A stretch of DNA of 64,000 nt from Terrimicrobiaceae bacterium (lineage in GTDB: Bacteria > Verrucomicrobiota > Verrucomicrobiia > Chthoniobacterales > Terrimicrobiaceae): NCBI GenBank assembly GCA_018402345.1, contig JAGYIV010000010.1:124001-188000 (forward strand), read 5' to 3'. Shown here piece after piece: positions 54,910 to 63,381 of this stretch (within the stretch, counting starts at the first letter, position 1; every line of letters starts with the position of its first letter). Below the pieces are notes generated by a model. The model ran no database searches. It saw only the letters and a program-made list of their open reading frames with translations, and had not been told where the DNA came from. Both the position numbers and the translations under genes were made by a program.

Positions 54910-55527
54910 CTATTGAAGCACACCCATCGAACGCAGCCTGCCGTCCTCCAGCGCGAATACCTCGCGGCTCACCGGATACACGGCGCTCAGATACTCTTGG
55001 ATGATTTCCTCGGCCTTAAGCAGATGCGCGTCGTCCTGTCTCGAAAACACAAGCACCAGATTCCTGTGGGGTATGGCCACGAGCAGGTCGGGACCAAGCG
55101 AGTCGCGGAACATGGCCCCAAACTCCGGCGCAAGAACCGTGGAGGCGGTCAGCGGATGCTCGCCGCGCAATTCGGCATGGCGAATGACGCCATTCCCGTC
55201 CCGCACAAAAACCGGCGTCAACTCGGCCAACACGCGCGATGCGGTTTTCAAGGCCTCATTGCGGGCCTGATCGTAGGTCATGTGAACGGATTTCTTTTGC
55301 TCGCGCGTCAGTGGCTCGGGCTCGTCCCCAACCATGCGGCAGACCGAGACGACAGTGCGGCGCGATCCCTCGATCGGGCGACGCATTTTGTGATCGGAAA
55401 ACGACGGCCCCACCACCAGCGCCCATTCGTCGGCCGCCATTCCCGCATCCGCCATGGCGAACATCACAAAAACGCAAAGCGCGCTTTTGAGTTTCCCCCC
55501 ACGTCTGGTAACAATGCCGCTCAACAT
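54910..55527 (-). CDS. Exported protein of unknown function
   Basis: 205 aa from ATG 55527. The signal peptide-like start (KLKSALCVFVMFAMADAGMAA) predicts export. The mature part has two halves: basic with SDHKMRRPIEGSRR and REQKKSVHMTYDQARNEALK, then a beta-rich segment (PDLLVAIPHRNLVLVFSRQDD, then HLLKAEEIIQEYLSAVYPVS). No family recognised. Its ATG overlaps the ruvA ATG on the other strand within CATG. hpt follows on the same strand. Confidence 0.75.
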   Translation of the reverse strand: MLSGIVTRRGGKLKSALCVFVMFAMADAGMAADEWALVVGPSFSDHKMRRPIEGSRRTVVSVCRMVGDEPEPLTREQKKSVHMTYDQARNEALKTASRVLAELTPVFVRDGNGVIRHAELRGEHPLTASTVLAPEFGAMFRDSLGPDLLVAIPHRNLVLVFSRQDDAHLLKAEEIIQEYLSAVYPVSREVFALEDGRLRSMGVLQ

Positions 55528-56131
55528 GATCGCATTTTTAGAAGGAACACTCGCCGAATCCCTCCCCACCCAAGTCGTCGTGAATGTCCATGGCGTCGGG
55601 TATCAAGTGGTGATCCCCATATCAAGCTTCGAGCGCCTTCCCGCAGTGGGTGCGCCCGTCAAAATCCTCACCCACCTTGCCGTGCGCGAGGACGCCCACG
55701 TTCTCTACGGGTTCGTTACCCATGGCGAGCGGGACCTCTTCCGCCTCCTCCTCAACCACGTCAGCGGCGTGGGCCCGAAGATCGCCCTCGCGGTTCTCAG
55801 CGGACTCTCGGTGGAAATGTTCAAGTCGGCGGTCGTGGCGGGCGACACGGGCACAATCTCGAAAATCAGCGGCGTGGGCAAAAAAACCGCGGAGCGAATC
55901 GTGCTGGAGTTGAAGGACAAGGTGGGCGTGGCAGCGGAGTGGGAGGCCTCGAGCGCCAAAAACGCCCCGGGGGCGGACGATGTTCGATTCCACGACGCCG
56001 TGCTGGCGCTCATCTCCCTCGGCTACAAGCAAGTCGAGGCCCACAAGGCGATCCGCACGGTCACGAAAAGCGGGGACCCGATGCCCTCCTCCGAGGAACT
56101 CGTGCGCCTGGCCCTCAAGGCTCTCTCATGA
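55526..56131 (+). CDS. ruvA: Holliday junction branch migration protein RuvA
   Basis: 201-aa junction-binding subunit. Domain I (MIAFLEGTLAES, NVHGVGYQVVIP), domain II with two helix-hairpin-helix motifs (NHVSGVGPKIALAVLSG and ISGVGKKTAERIVLELKDK) and domain III (DAVLALISLGYKQVEAHKAI), which contacts RuvB. ATG 55526 gives the canonical MIAFLEG start. ruvB and ruvC are not in the window. The stop overlaps the next gene's ATG (ATGA). Confidence 0.97.
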   Translation: MIAFLEGTLAESLPTQVVVNVHGVGYQVVIPISSFERLPAVGAPVKILTHLAVREDAHVLYGFVTHGERDLFRLLLNHVSGVGPKIALAVLSGLSVEMFKSAVVAGDTGTISKISGVGKKTAERIVLELKDKVGVAAEWEASSAKNAPGADDVRFHDAVLALISLGYKQVEAHKAIRTVTKSGDPMPSSEELVRLALKALS

Positions 56132-57423
56132 GCCCGCTGGAGGCCGCCCGCTCGATCCACCGCGCGCTCCCCGCGGGCGGATTGTTCCACGAAAAGGAAT
56201 GGCGCATCGCCCCGCAGCCTTTCGCTCTCCCTGAGGGCTTCGCCGCGGAACTCGAAAAGCTCGGCCATCGCCTCACCCTCTTCGTGCGCGCCTGCGAACT
56301 CCTCTACCGCCAGAGCGTCAAGGGCCGCCAACCTTCTTGGGTGGCCGATCTGCTGGATGCCGGCAAACCGGCTGACCTTGTCGTTTTTCAACGCGAACAC
56401 ACCGCGGCGGGCGATGTCCCCCGTGTGATCCGCCCGGATATCATTCTCACTGACGATGGCTACACGATCGCCGAACTCGACAGCGTGCCGGGCGGCATCG
56501 GCCTTACCGCCTGGTTGGCGAAAACCTACGCAGGGCTTGGATTCGATGTGCTGGGCGGGGCGGACGGCATGCTGCGCGGCTTCGCCGAAATCCTCTCCGG
56601 CGGCGATATCATCATTTCCGAGGAGGCCTCGACCTACCGCCCGGAAATGGAATGGCTCGTCGTGGAATTGAACTCACTCCATGCCGGGGAATCCCGCTGG
56701 CGCGCCCTCGACGCCTCGCCACGCACCGATTTTCAGGAGCGGGTTTATCGGTTTTTCGAACTCTTCGATCTCGCCAACGTCCCGACTGCCGCCGCGCTCA
56801 TGGAGGGCGTCCGCTCGAACCACCTTCATGTCACCCCGCCCTTCAAGCCGGCCCTCGAGGAAAAACTCTGGTTCGCCCTCTTTTGGCTGAAGCCACTCGA
56901 GGACTTCTGGAACAGCGAACTCGGCGAACGCGCTTTCATCGCTCTCCAAAAGGTCATCCCCTACACTTGGCTCGTCGACCCCTCCCCCCTGCCCCGCCAT
57001 GCGGTTCTGCCCCGACTCGAGGCGCACTCGTGGGACGAGGTCTCCCGCTTCAGCCAGAAACGCCGGAACTTCATCCTCAAGATCAGCGGTTTTTCCGAAA
57101 ACGCCTGGGGTTCGCGGGGCGTGGCCGTTGCCTCGGACATGCCTCAACACGAGTGGAAGGCCACCCTTGCAGCGGCACTCGAGGAGTTTCCCAGACACCC
57201 GCATATCCTCCAAGTGTTCCATCCGGGCCGGTTGTTCGACACCGATTACTGGACGCCTCAATCCGACAGCATCACACCGATGCGCGGCAGGGTCCGGCTT
57301 TGCCCATATTATTTCAACGGGGACAAAAACCGCATCCTCGGAGGTGCGCTGGCGACAATTTGCCCGGACGACAAGAAACTCCTCCACGGCATGCGCGATG
57401 CCGTCTTGGCTCCGGCAGTTTGA
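56128..57423 (+). CDS. Uncharacterised ATP-grasp-like protein
   Basis: 431-aa soluble protein, not firmly assigned. The segment RPDIILTDDGYTIAELDSVPGG resembles the substrate/ATP region of circularly permuted ATP-grasp enzymes and glutathionylspermidine-synthase-like proteins (DxxLTxDGxxxxExNxxPGG). Later parts (LKISGFSENAWGSRGVAVASD, then VRLCPYYFNGDKNRILGG) are compatible with an ATP-binding Lys and a metal-binding Asn. No signal peptide. It starts in an ATGA overlap with ruvA and is followed by trpD. What it ligates is unknown. Confidence 0.7.
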   Translation: MSPLEAARSIHRALPAGGLFHEKEWRIAPQPFALPEGFAAELEKLGHRLTLFVRACELLYRQSVKGRQPSWVADLLDAGKPADLVVFQREHTAAGDVPRVIRPDIILTDDGYTIAELDSVPGGIGLTAWLAKTYAGLGFDVLGGADGMLRGFAEILSGGDIIISEEASTYRPEMEWLVVELNSLHAGESRWRALDASPRTDFQERVYRFFELFDLANVPTAAALMEGVRSNHLHVTPPFKPALEEKLWFALFWLKPLEDFWNSELGERAFIALQKVIPYTWLVDPSPLPRHAVLPRLEAHSWDEVSRFSQKRRNFILKISGFSENAWGSRGVAVASDMPQHEWKATLAAALEEFPRHPHILQVFHPGRLFDTDYWTPQSDSITPMRGRVRLCPYYFNGDKNRILGGALATICPDDKKLLHGMRDAVLAPAV

Positions 57424-57482
57424 AAAAACCGCCTCCTTCACCGGATGTTGATCTTCGCGGCATTCACCGCCACCCTTCACGC

Positions 57483-58511
57483 ATGACCCTTGCTTCCCTC
57501 ACCGCACGCGCCGCCGAACCCGGCGCCCTCTCCCCAGAGGAGATCGATGCCGCATGCAGCCTGCTTCTCGACAACTCCCAACCCGTGGAGCATCGGGCCG
57601 CATTCCTCGGAGCCCTCCACCGCCGAGGCGAGACTCCCGAGGAGATTGCCGCGTTTGTCGATCTCCTGCTCCAACATGCCGTGCCCTTTCCCAGCTCGGG
57701 CGAGGGATGCCTCGATGTCTGCGGCACCGGGGGCGACAAGGCGGGGTTTTTCAACATCTCCACCACCACCATGTTCGTTGCGGCGGGTGCCGGAGCGCGT
57801 GTCGTTAAACACGGAAACCGCGGCATCACCTCGAAATCAGGCGGAGCGGATGTCCTCGAGGCGCTCGGCGTGAAAATCGACCTTTCCCCGACTCAAGCAG
57901 CATCCGCCCTCGAAAATGCCGGATGTTGCTTCCTCTTCGCCCCCGCATGGCATCCGGCGTTCAAAGCTGTCGTTCCCGTGCGAAAACTCCTCGCGGAGCA
58001 AGGCTCGGCAAGCATCTTCAACGTGATCGGCCCGCTCCTGAACCCCGCCCGCCCGGAATTCCAGCTCGCTGGCGTGTTCGATCCAGCCCTCGTCGCCACC
58101 TACGCCGGTGCGTTCAAAAATCTTGGCCGCAAACGCGCCTGGGCGGCCCATGGCACAGGTCCCGACGGTCTACGTCTCGACGAGATTTCTCCGCTCGGCA
58201 TCACAACTGTCACCGCTTGGGAAAACGGCGCCATACGCTCATTCGAAATCAATCCCGCCGATTTCGGAATCACCGCCCCCTCGGCCAACGACCTCCGCGG
58301 AGGCGATGCCTCTCGAAACGCGGAAATCATCCTTTCCATCCTCACCGGAGATACAACCGGCACCGCCCGCGAGGCAGTTTTGCTGAACGCTGCCGCGGCA
58401 CTCACCGTTGCCGGCATTGTCCCGGACCTTCCCTCCGCCCATGCGCTCGCTGCTGAATCCATCGACAGCGGCAAGGCGTTCGCCGTGCTCGAAAAACTCC
58501 GCAGGGCCTGA
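57483..58511 (+). CDS. trpD: Anthranilate phosphoribosyltransferase
   Basis: 342-aa tryptophan biosynthesis enzyme transferring ribose phosphate from PRPP to anthranilate. PRPP-binding DVCGTGGDKAGFFNIST, VKHGNRGITSKSGGADVLEALG and the Mg/anthranilate region NVIGPLLNPARPEFQLAGVF are typical; GRKRAWAAHGTGPDGLRLDE follows. No other trp gene is in the window. ATG 57483 begins the family's N-terminal helix. Confidence 0.95.
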   Translation: MTLASLTARAAEPGALSPEEIDAACSLLLDNSQPVEHRAAFLGALHRRGETPEEIAAFVDLLLQHAVPFPSSGEGCLDVCGTGGDKAGFFNISTTTMFVAAGAGARVVKHGNRGITSKSGGADVLEALGVKIDLSPTQAASALENAGCCFLFAPAWHPAFKAVVPVRKLLAEQGSASIFNVIGPLLNPARPEFQLAGVFDPALVATYAGAFKNLGRKRAWAAHGTGPDGLRLDEISPLGITTVTAWENGAIRSFEINPADFGITAPSANDLRGGDASRNAEIILSILTGDTTGTAREAVLLNAAAALTVAGIVPDLPSAHALAAESIDSGKAFAVLEKLRRA

Positions 58512-58512
58512 T

Positions 58513-59517
58513 TCAGGAATACTGCAACGCCATCGATCGCGCGATGGATGAGATCCGTTCGCACAGTTCGGAAGGCTCAAGCACCTTGGCATGCATCCCC
58601 CAACCGAGGATCCAGTTCTCCAAATCGGGTGCCAATCCGACCTCGAGCGTCATCACCGCCCCGCCTCCGGGAAGATCCTTCATGCGTTGCGACGGATGCC
58701 ACACCCGCTCAGCGGCGAGCCGCGCGGCAAACGCATCCAACCGGATCACCACACGCGAGGGCTTGGGCGTTTCAAAGGCGGAAAAACTCGAGGCGAACAT
58801 CTCCGCAACGGAGAAATCCTTCTGCGGCTGGAACGTCGCCTTCAGCATCTTGGGCTTGCTCAACCTCGCCAGGGCGAACGTGCGCTTCTTGTCGCGCACC
58901 AGATCATGCCCGATCAGATACCACTGATTGTCGATGCACCCCAGGTGATACGGCTCGACCCTCCGACGCTCTGATTTCTTGCCACTCAACTTGTGGTAGT
59001 CGAACTCCACCACCCTGTGCGCAAGCACCGCGCTGGACAGCACGTCGAAGATTTTCAACTCCTGCACCGCATACCCGACCGGCCGGAAGGAGATCGCCTC
59101 CTCCAACTCCTGAAAGGAAAACATCCCCTCCCCATCGAGGTTGCTTGTCATTTTTTCAAAGGCCGACCTCAGCGGCTTTTCAAAAACCGTCCCCCTGTAT
59201 TGATCAAGCGACTTCTGCGCCACAAGCAACGCCACCACCTCCCCCTCGGACATCGAAATCCTCGGAAAGGCCGACACGGGCTTCGTGTAATAAAACCCAC
59301 GGTGCAACGCGTCATACTCGATCGGCAATCGCAACTGGTCGCGCATGAAATCCAAATCCCTCATCACCGTCTTGCACGACACCTCGAACTCCACGGACAA
59401 CGAGGTGCAATTCGGATACCCGCCGTCCTTGATAATATCGTGAATCCGCATCATCCGGGCCATCGGCGGCCGCGAAGTGCGTTCAACCCGTTGCTTCTGG
59501 TCCGGTTTGCGCGGCAT
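58513..59517 (-). CDS. WYL-domain transcriptional regulator
   Basis: 334-aa regulator with an N-terminal winged helix-turn-helix (RMMRIHDIIKDGGYPNCTSL to VSCKTVMRDLDFMRDQL) and a WYL domain (VVEFDYHKLSGKKSERRRVEPYHL; DNQWYLIGHDLVRDKKRTFALARL), which in family members senses nucleic acid or ligands. A C-terminal WCX-like part follows. ATG 59517 is the first Met of the conserved region; GTG 59589 could add 24 residues. It shares a strand with the DUF2231 protein upstream. Confidence 0.9.
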   Translation of the reverse strand: MPRKPDQKQRVERTSRPPMARMMRIHDIIKDGGYPNCTSLSVEFEVSCKTVMRDLDFMRDQLRLPIEYDALHRGFYYTKPVSAFPRISMSEGEVVALLVAQKSLDQYRGTVFEKPLRSAFEKMTSNLDGEGMFSFQELEEAISFRPVGYAVQELKIFDVLSSAVLAHRVVEFDYHKLSGKKSERRRVEPYHLGCIDNQWYLIGHDLVRDKKRTFALARLSKPKMLKATFQPQKDFSVAEMFASSFSAFETPKPSRVVIRLDAFAARLAAERVWHPSQRMKDLPGGGAVMTLEVGLAPDLENWILGWGMHAKVLEPSELCERISSIARSMALQYS

Positions 59518-59597
59518 CGCCAATGCCAATTCCCCGCTGGGCGCGGCGCCCGCCTCGTTCGTGGATGCTGTGTCGTTGCTGGTGGGCACGGCTTTGG

Positions 59598-60110
59598 TCA
59601 GTGATGCTCCGCCTCTGCACCGCGGGAGGACGCCGCAGGCACTCTTTTCACGTTGAGCCCCGCGCCCTCGCGAATACCCACACCCTGATGGTAAACCATC
59701 TGCCCCCCGTAATGACCCGCCTTCGCCACCTGCCAACCAGCCGCAAGCGAGGCGACCGCACACAACAACGCAACCACTTTCGCGACCTTCAAAAACCTGC
59801 CTAGCAACGCGGAAAAAATCGCCAACCCCGCAGTGACAACTCCCAGAGTTCGCACGGTCTCACCGGCTTCGGCATGCTCGTCCAATAAATGGGCAGCCGC
59901 CCCGGACAACTCCCCGGCCCTGTCGGCCTCACGCTCTCCGGTTTCCACAGCCACAATCGCTCCGGCGGCCCCCAGTGACAAAATCAACGCGGCGGGCAGC
60001 GCCCACCGGCGCCAAATCACCGCCATCCACGCCAGTAACCCGCCGACCAACAACAAGGCCACCGGAAAATGAACAACCGCCGGATGCAACGGATCAGGCA
60101 CGGGAATCAT
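59598..60110 (-). CDS. DUF2231-type membrane protein
   Basis: 170 aa starting MIPVPDPLHPAVVHFPVALLLVGG, the usual start of the DUF2231 family, with four membrane segments (about residues 15-32, 38-54, 86-104 and 112-127) and a short C-terminal tail (HQGVGIREGAGLN). Proteins of this family often go with cytochromes or heavy-metal systems; none is adjacent. It diverges from the GldA-like gene across 112 bases. Confidence 0.85.
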   Translation of the reverse strand: MIPVPDPLHPAVVHFPVALLLVGGLLAWMAVIWRRWALPAALILSLGAAGAIVAVETGEREADRAGELSGAAAHLLDEHAEAGETVRTLGVVTAGLAIFSALLGRFLKVAKVVALLCAVASLAAGWQVAKAGHYGGQMVYHQGVGIREGAGLNVKRVPAASSRGAEAEHH

Positions 60111-60222
60111 GCGTGACCTCTATACCAACAGCACATTGGCCGAAAAGGGGTTTCTTCACTCCGTTGCCCCATCCGCCTTTTTGCTCCCACTCCCGACGGC
60201 ACTGGCATAAATTCCCAGCCCC

Positions 60223-61161
60223 ATGATCAAGGTGGAAAATCTCACCAAGCGCTACGGCTCGTTCACCGCCGTGGATGGCATCGATTTCGAAGTCCAAAAG
60301 GGCGAGATCGTTGGCTTCCTCGGCCCGAACGGCGCGGGCAAGAGCACCACCATGAAAATGCTCGCGGGCTACCTCCCGCCCACGTCGGGGCGCGCCGAGA
60401 TCGCGGGCTTCGATGTCTTCACAGATTCCTTGCGCGCACGCGAACGCATCGGCTACACCCCGGAAAACGTGCCGCTTCCCCTCGACATGAGGGTTTTCGA
60501 ATACCTCCGCTACCGCGCCGCGCTCAAGGGAGTCCCGGGCCGCCGCCTCCGCGAACGCATCGGCGACGTGCTGGAACTCTGCGGCCTCACCGACGTCTCC
60601 CGCAAAATCATCGCCCATCTCTCGAAAGGCTACCGCCAACGTGTGGGCCTTGCCGACTCCCTCGTCCACGAACCGGACCTCCTCATCCTCGACGAACCCA
60701 CCATCGGCCTCGATCCGAACCAAATCCGCCTCATCCGCAACCTCATCCGCAACCTCCGCCGACACCACACCATCCTTCTCTCCACCCACATCCTCCCGGA
60801 AGTGGAAATGCTCTGCTCACGCGTGATCATTATCAACCGCGGCCGCATCGAAGCCCTCGATACCCCTCAAAACCTCCGCGCGCGCCTTGGCCAATCCGGC
60901 CATATCCTCTTTGACGCTGTGGTGCCGGACGCCCGCAGCGCCGCTGGCATGCTCCGCAACATCGAGGGCGTCCAAACCGTCTCCCACCGCGCCGATGGCG
61001 ACTGGACGGTCTTTACCATCGAGGCCTCCGAGGGCCACGACCCCCGCGAGGCCCTCTACTCCCATGCCATGGATCAAAAATGGCGCGTCCGAGAGATCAG
61101 CCGCCCGCCAGTCTCGCTGGAGGACGTCTTCGCCGAAGTCACCAGCGTGGAGGAGCACTGA
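60223..61161 (+). CDS. ABC transporter ATP-binding protein (GldA-like)
   Basis: 312-aa ATPase. Walker [11 protein letters not shown]-loop GYTPENVPL, signature LSKGYRQRVGLADSL and Walker B LLILDEPTIGLD match the GldA/NatA/CcmA class, with a C-terminal extension of about 90 aa. It heads a four-gene set (ATPase, permease, Gldg-type auxiliary, DUF4340) seen in many Bacteroidota, Verrucomicrobiota and Proteobacteria, whose substrate is not known. Here nothing ties it to gliding. Confidence 0.92.
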   Translation: MIKVENLTKRYGSFTAVDGIDFEVQKGEIVGFLGPNGAGKSTTMKMLAGYLPPTSGRAEIAGFDVFTDSLRARERIGYTPENVPLPLDMRVFEYLRYRAALKGVPGRRLRERIGDVLELCGLTDVSRKIIAHLSKGYRQRVGLADSLVHEPDLLILDEPTIGLDPNQIRLIRNLIRNLRRHHTILLSTHILPEVEMLCSRVIIINRGRIEALDTPQNLRARLGQSGHILFDAVVPDARSAAGMLRNIEGVQTVSHRADGDWTVFTIEASEGHDPREALYSHAMDQKWRVREISRPPVSLEDVFAEVTSVEEH

Positions 61162-61165
61162 CCCC

Positions 61166-61921
61166 ATGAGACGCCTCCTCATCCTCACTCGCCGCGAAAT
61201 CGCCTCGGCCTTCCACCAACCCCTCGCCTACGTCGTCCTCTTCTTTTTCCTGCTTGTCACCGGGTTCAACTTCCACGCGGGCGTCTCGCTGCTGAACCGC
61301 TCATCAGGCTCCACGACCATGGTCGAGGCATTTTTCAACACCGTCTACTTCTGGTTCCCCTTCGTCCTCGCCTTCCCGCTCGTCACCATGCGCGTCTTCT
61401 CTGAGGAGGCGAAACTCGGCACACTGGAAACCCTCATGACCGCCCCCGTGCGCGATATCCAAGTCGTGCTGGCCAAATACACCGGCTGCGTCTTTTTCCA
61501 AATTATCCTCTGGTCACCGAGCCTCCTCTACTTCTTCGCCTTCGAGACCATTACCGGAGAAAAGGCCGCCGGAGCTGCTGGAAGCTACCTTGGCGCCTAC
61601 GGCATGCTCCTCCTCATGGGCCTTCTCTTCACCGCCATCGGTTGCCTCGCCTCGGCCCTCACGAACAATCAGATCGTGGCCGCCATCATTTCCTTCTCGG
61701 CCATTCTCTTCCTATTTTTCATCGGCCTCCTCGCCTTCATCCTCCCCTCCTCGGGCGGTCTCCTCCGCGAACTCACCTATTACATCTCTCCGGTCGAGCA
61801 CATGATGGATTTCTCACGCGGCATCGTGGACACCCGCCCTGTGGTCTTCTACCTAAGCTCCTCACTCCTCGTGCTCTTCGCGACATTCCACGTCTTCCAA
61901 TACCGCCGCTGGAAAGCATGA
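61166..61921 (+). CDS. ABC transporter permease (GldF-like, ABC-2 type)
   Basis: 251-aa membrane protein with six predicted helices (LAYVVLFFFLLVTGFNF near the N-terminus; LLMGLLFTAIGCLASALTNNQ; AAIISFSAILFLFFIGLLAFI) and the EEAKLGTLETLMTAPV motif of ABC-2 permeases. It starts 4 bases after the ATPase stop and overlaps the next gene by 4 bases. Confidence 0.92.
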   Translation: MRRLLILTRREIASAFHQPLAYVVLFFFLLVTGFNFHAGVSLLNRSSGSTTMVEAFFNTVYFWFPFVLAFPLVTMRVFSEEAKLGTLETLMTAPVRDIQVVLAKYTGCVFFQIILWSPSLLYFFAFETITGEKAAGAAGSYLGAYGMLLLMGLLFTAIGCLASALTNNQIVAAIISFSAILFLFFIGLLAFILPSSGGLLRELTYYISPVEHMMDFSRGIVDTRPVVFYLSSSLLVLFATFHVFQYRRWKA

Positions 61922-63381
61922 ACCCGCACCGCACCAGCATCAAAATCGGCGTCGGCCTCCAGATTCTCTCGGCCATTGTCATCTATCTTCTCGTCAACCA
62001 CCTCGGCTTCGTCCACTACGAGCGCTTCGATTTCTCGCGCTCGCAAAAGTTCGCCCTCGCCGCACAGACCAAGACCGTCCTCAAGGAGTTCAAGCAACCC
62101 CTCCGGATCATCATCGTCAGTTCGCCCACATTCCTCTCGCCCACCAGCTCCCTCCTCCCGGATCTGCGGAATCTCATAACAGAGTTCCTTTTCAACAAAC
62201 GCGAGGGACTCCTCGTCGAATACGTCGACCCCACACGCAACCTCACCCGCGCGGAGGATCTCAAAACCAAATACAACCTCTCCCGCATCGACGACCTCGT
62301 CATTCTCGAACACGAGGGCCGCCACCGCCTGCTCAATATCATCGACACCGGCGAATTCGATTTTTCCCAGATTCCGCAAGGCGGGCCTCCCGTCCTACTC
62401 TCGTTCCGCGGCGAGCAGGCCATCACCGCTGCCATGCTCACCCTCCTCAAGCCCGACACCGAAAATGTCGCCTTCCTCCAGGGCCACGGGGAACCCGACC
62501 CCGCTCGCCAGCTCTCCACCCTCTCGGCGGCCATCACCGACCAGAACGCACGAGTCCAGACCCTCTCGCTCGCCTCCTCCGACTCGGTGCCTCAAGAAGT
62601 CTCTGCCATCGTCATCGCGGCCCCGAAATCCGACCTCGACGAACGCGAATCCGCCATCCTCGCTGCATGGCTCCGGGCGGGTGGCAGAATGCTCGTCCTC
62701 CTCGACCCCAATGCCGACACGCCAAACCTGCGCGCCCTCCTCGCCTCATCGGGCATCATTCCCCGCAACGACCGCGTCCTCCGCCTCATCCAACTCCCCT
62801 TCGCCACCGGCATCCTCCGCGATGTCACCGGCCAGGTCCTGCAGGACGCCGAAATCACCCGCCGCCTCGAGGGCATGAACATCCTCTTCCCTGGCGCCAC
62901 GCAAAGCCTCGACATCAACCAGGAACTCATCAAAACCGAAAAAATCCGCATCCGACCGCTCGTCGAACCCGCGGAGGAATTCTGGGGAGAGACCGACCAT
63001 GCCCCGAACCAACCGGATGGCGTGAGCTACCAGGATGGCATCGACCACGGCCAACCTCTCGTCATCGCCGCCTCGGCGGACCGCAACGCCGTGGAGGACG
63101 ACCGTGTCAAAGTCCAGTCCTCGCGCCTCATCGTCATGGGCACCTCGCAATTCGCCTTCGACGCCTCGCTCACCCCACAAGGCCTCGACCTCCTCGTCGG
63201 CTCGATCAATTCCCTCATCAACCGCTCGGAAGTCAGCGGCATCACTCCAAAAACATCCACCCGCTTCCTCCTCCACCTCACCGACGATCAACTCTCCCGC
63301 CTCGCACTCGTGGTCATGATCGCCATGCCCTGCGCCTCGGCGCTGCTTGGCCTGCTTGTTTGGATACGTCGCCGCGCATGA
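61918..63381 (+). CDS. Gldg-family ABC transporter auxiliary protein
   Basis: 487-aa protein with one N-terminal and one C-terminal membrane helix (LQILSAIVIYLLVNHL; LALVVMIAMPCASALLGLLVWI) and a large periplasmic domain between them. Its features (RFDFSRSQKFALAAQTKTVL, VAFLQGHGEPDP, LDERESAILAAWLRAGGRMLVLLDP) match the GldG/ABC_transp_aux family. It starts in an ATGA overlap with the permease gene and overlaps the DUF4340 gene by 4 bases, so the complex is co-translated. Confidence 0.93.
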   Translation: MNPHRTSIKIGVGLQILSAIVIYLLVNHLGFVHYERFDFSRSQKFALAAQTKTVLKEFKQPLRIIIVSSPTFLSPTSSLLPDLRNLITEFLFNKREGLLVEYVDPTRNLTRAEDLKTKYNLSRIDDLVILEHEGRHRLLNIIDTGEFDFSQIPQGGPPVLLSFRGEQAITAAMLTLLKPDTENVAFLQGHGEPDPARQLSTLSAAITDQNARVQTLSLASSDSVPQEVSAIVIAAPKSDLDERESAILAAWLRAGGRMLVLLDPNADTPNLRALLASSGIIPRNDRVLRLIQLPFATGILRDVTGQVLQDAEITRRLEGMNILFPGATQSLDINQELIKTEKIRIRPLVEPAEEFWGETDHAPNQPDGVSYQDGIDHGQPLVIAASADRNAVEDDRVKVQSSRLIVMGTSQFAFDASLTPQGLDLLVGSINSLINRSEVSGITPKTSTRFLLHLTDDQLSRLALVVMIAMPCASALLGLLVWIRRRA

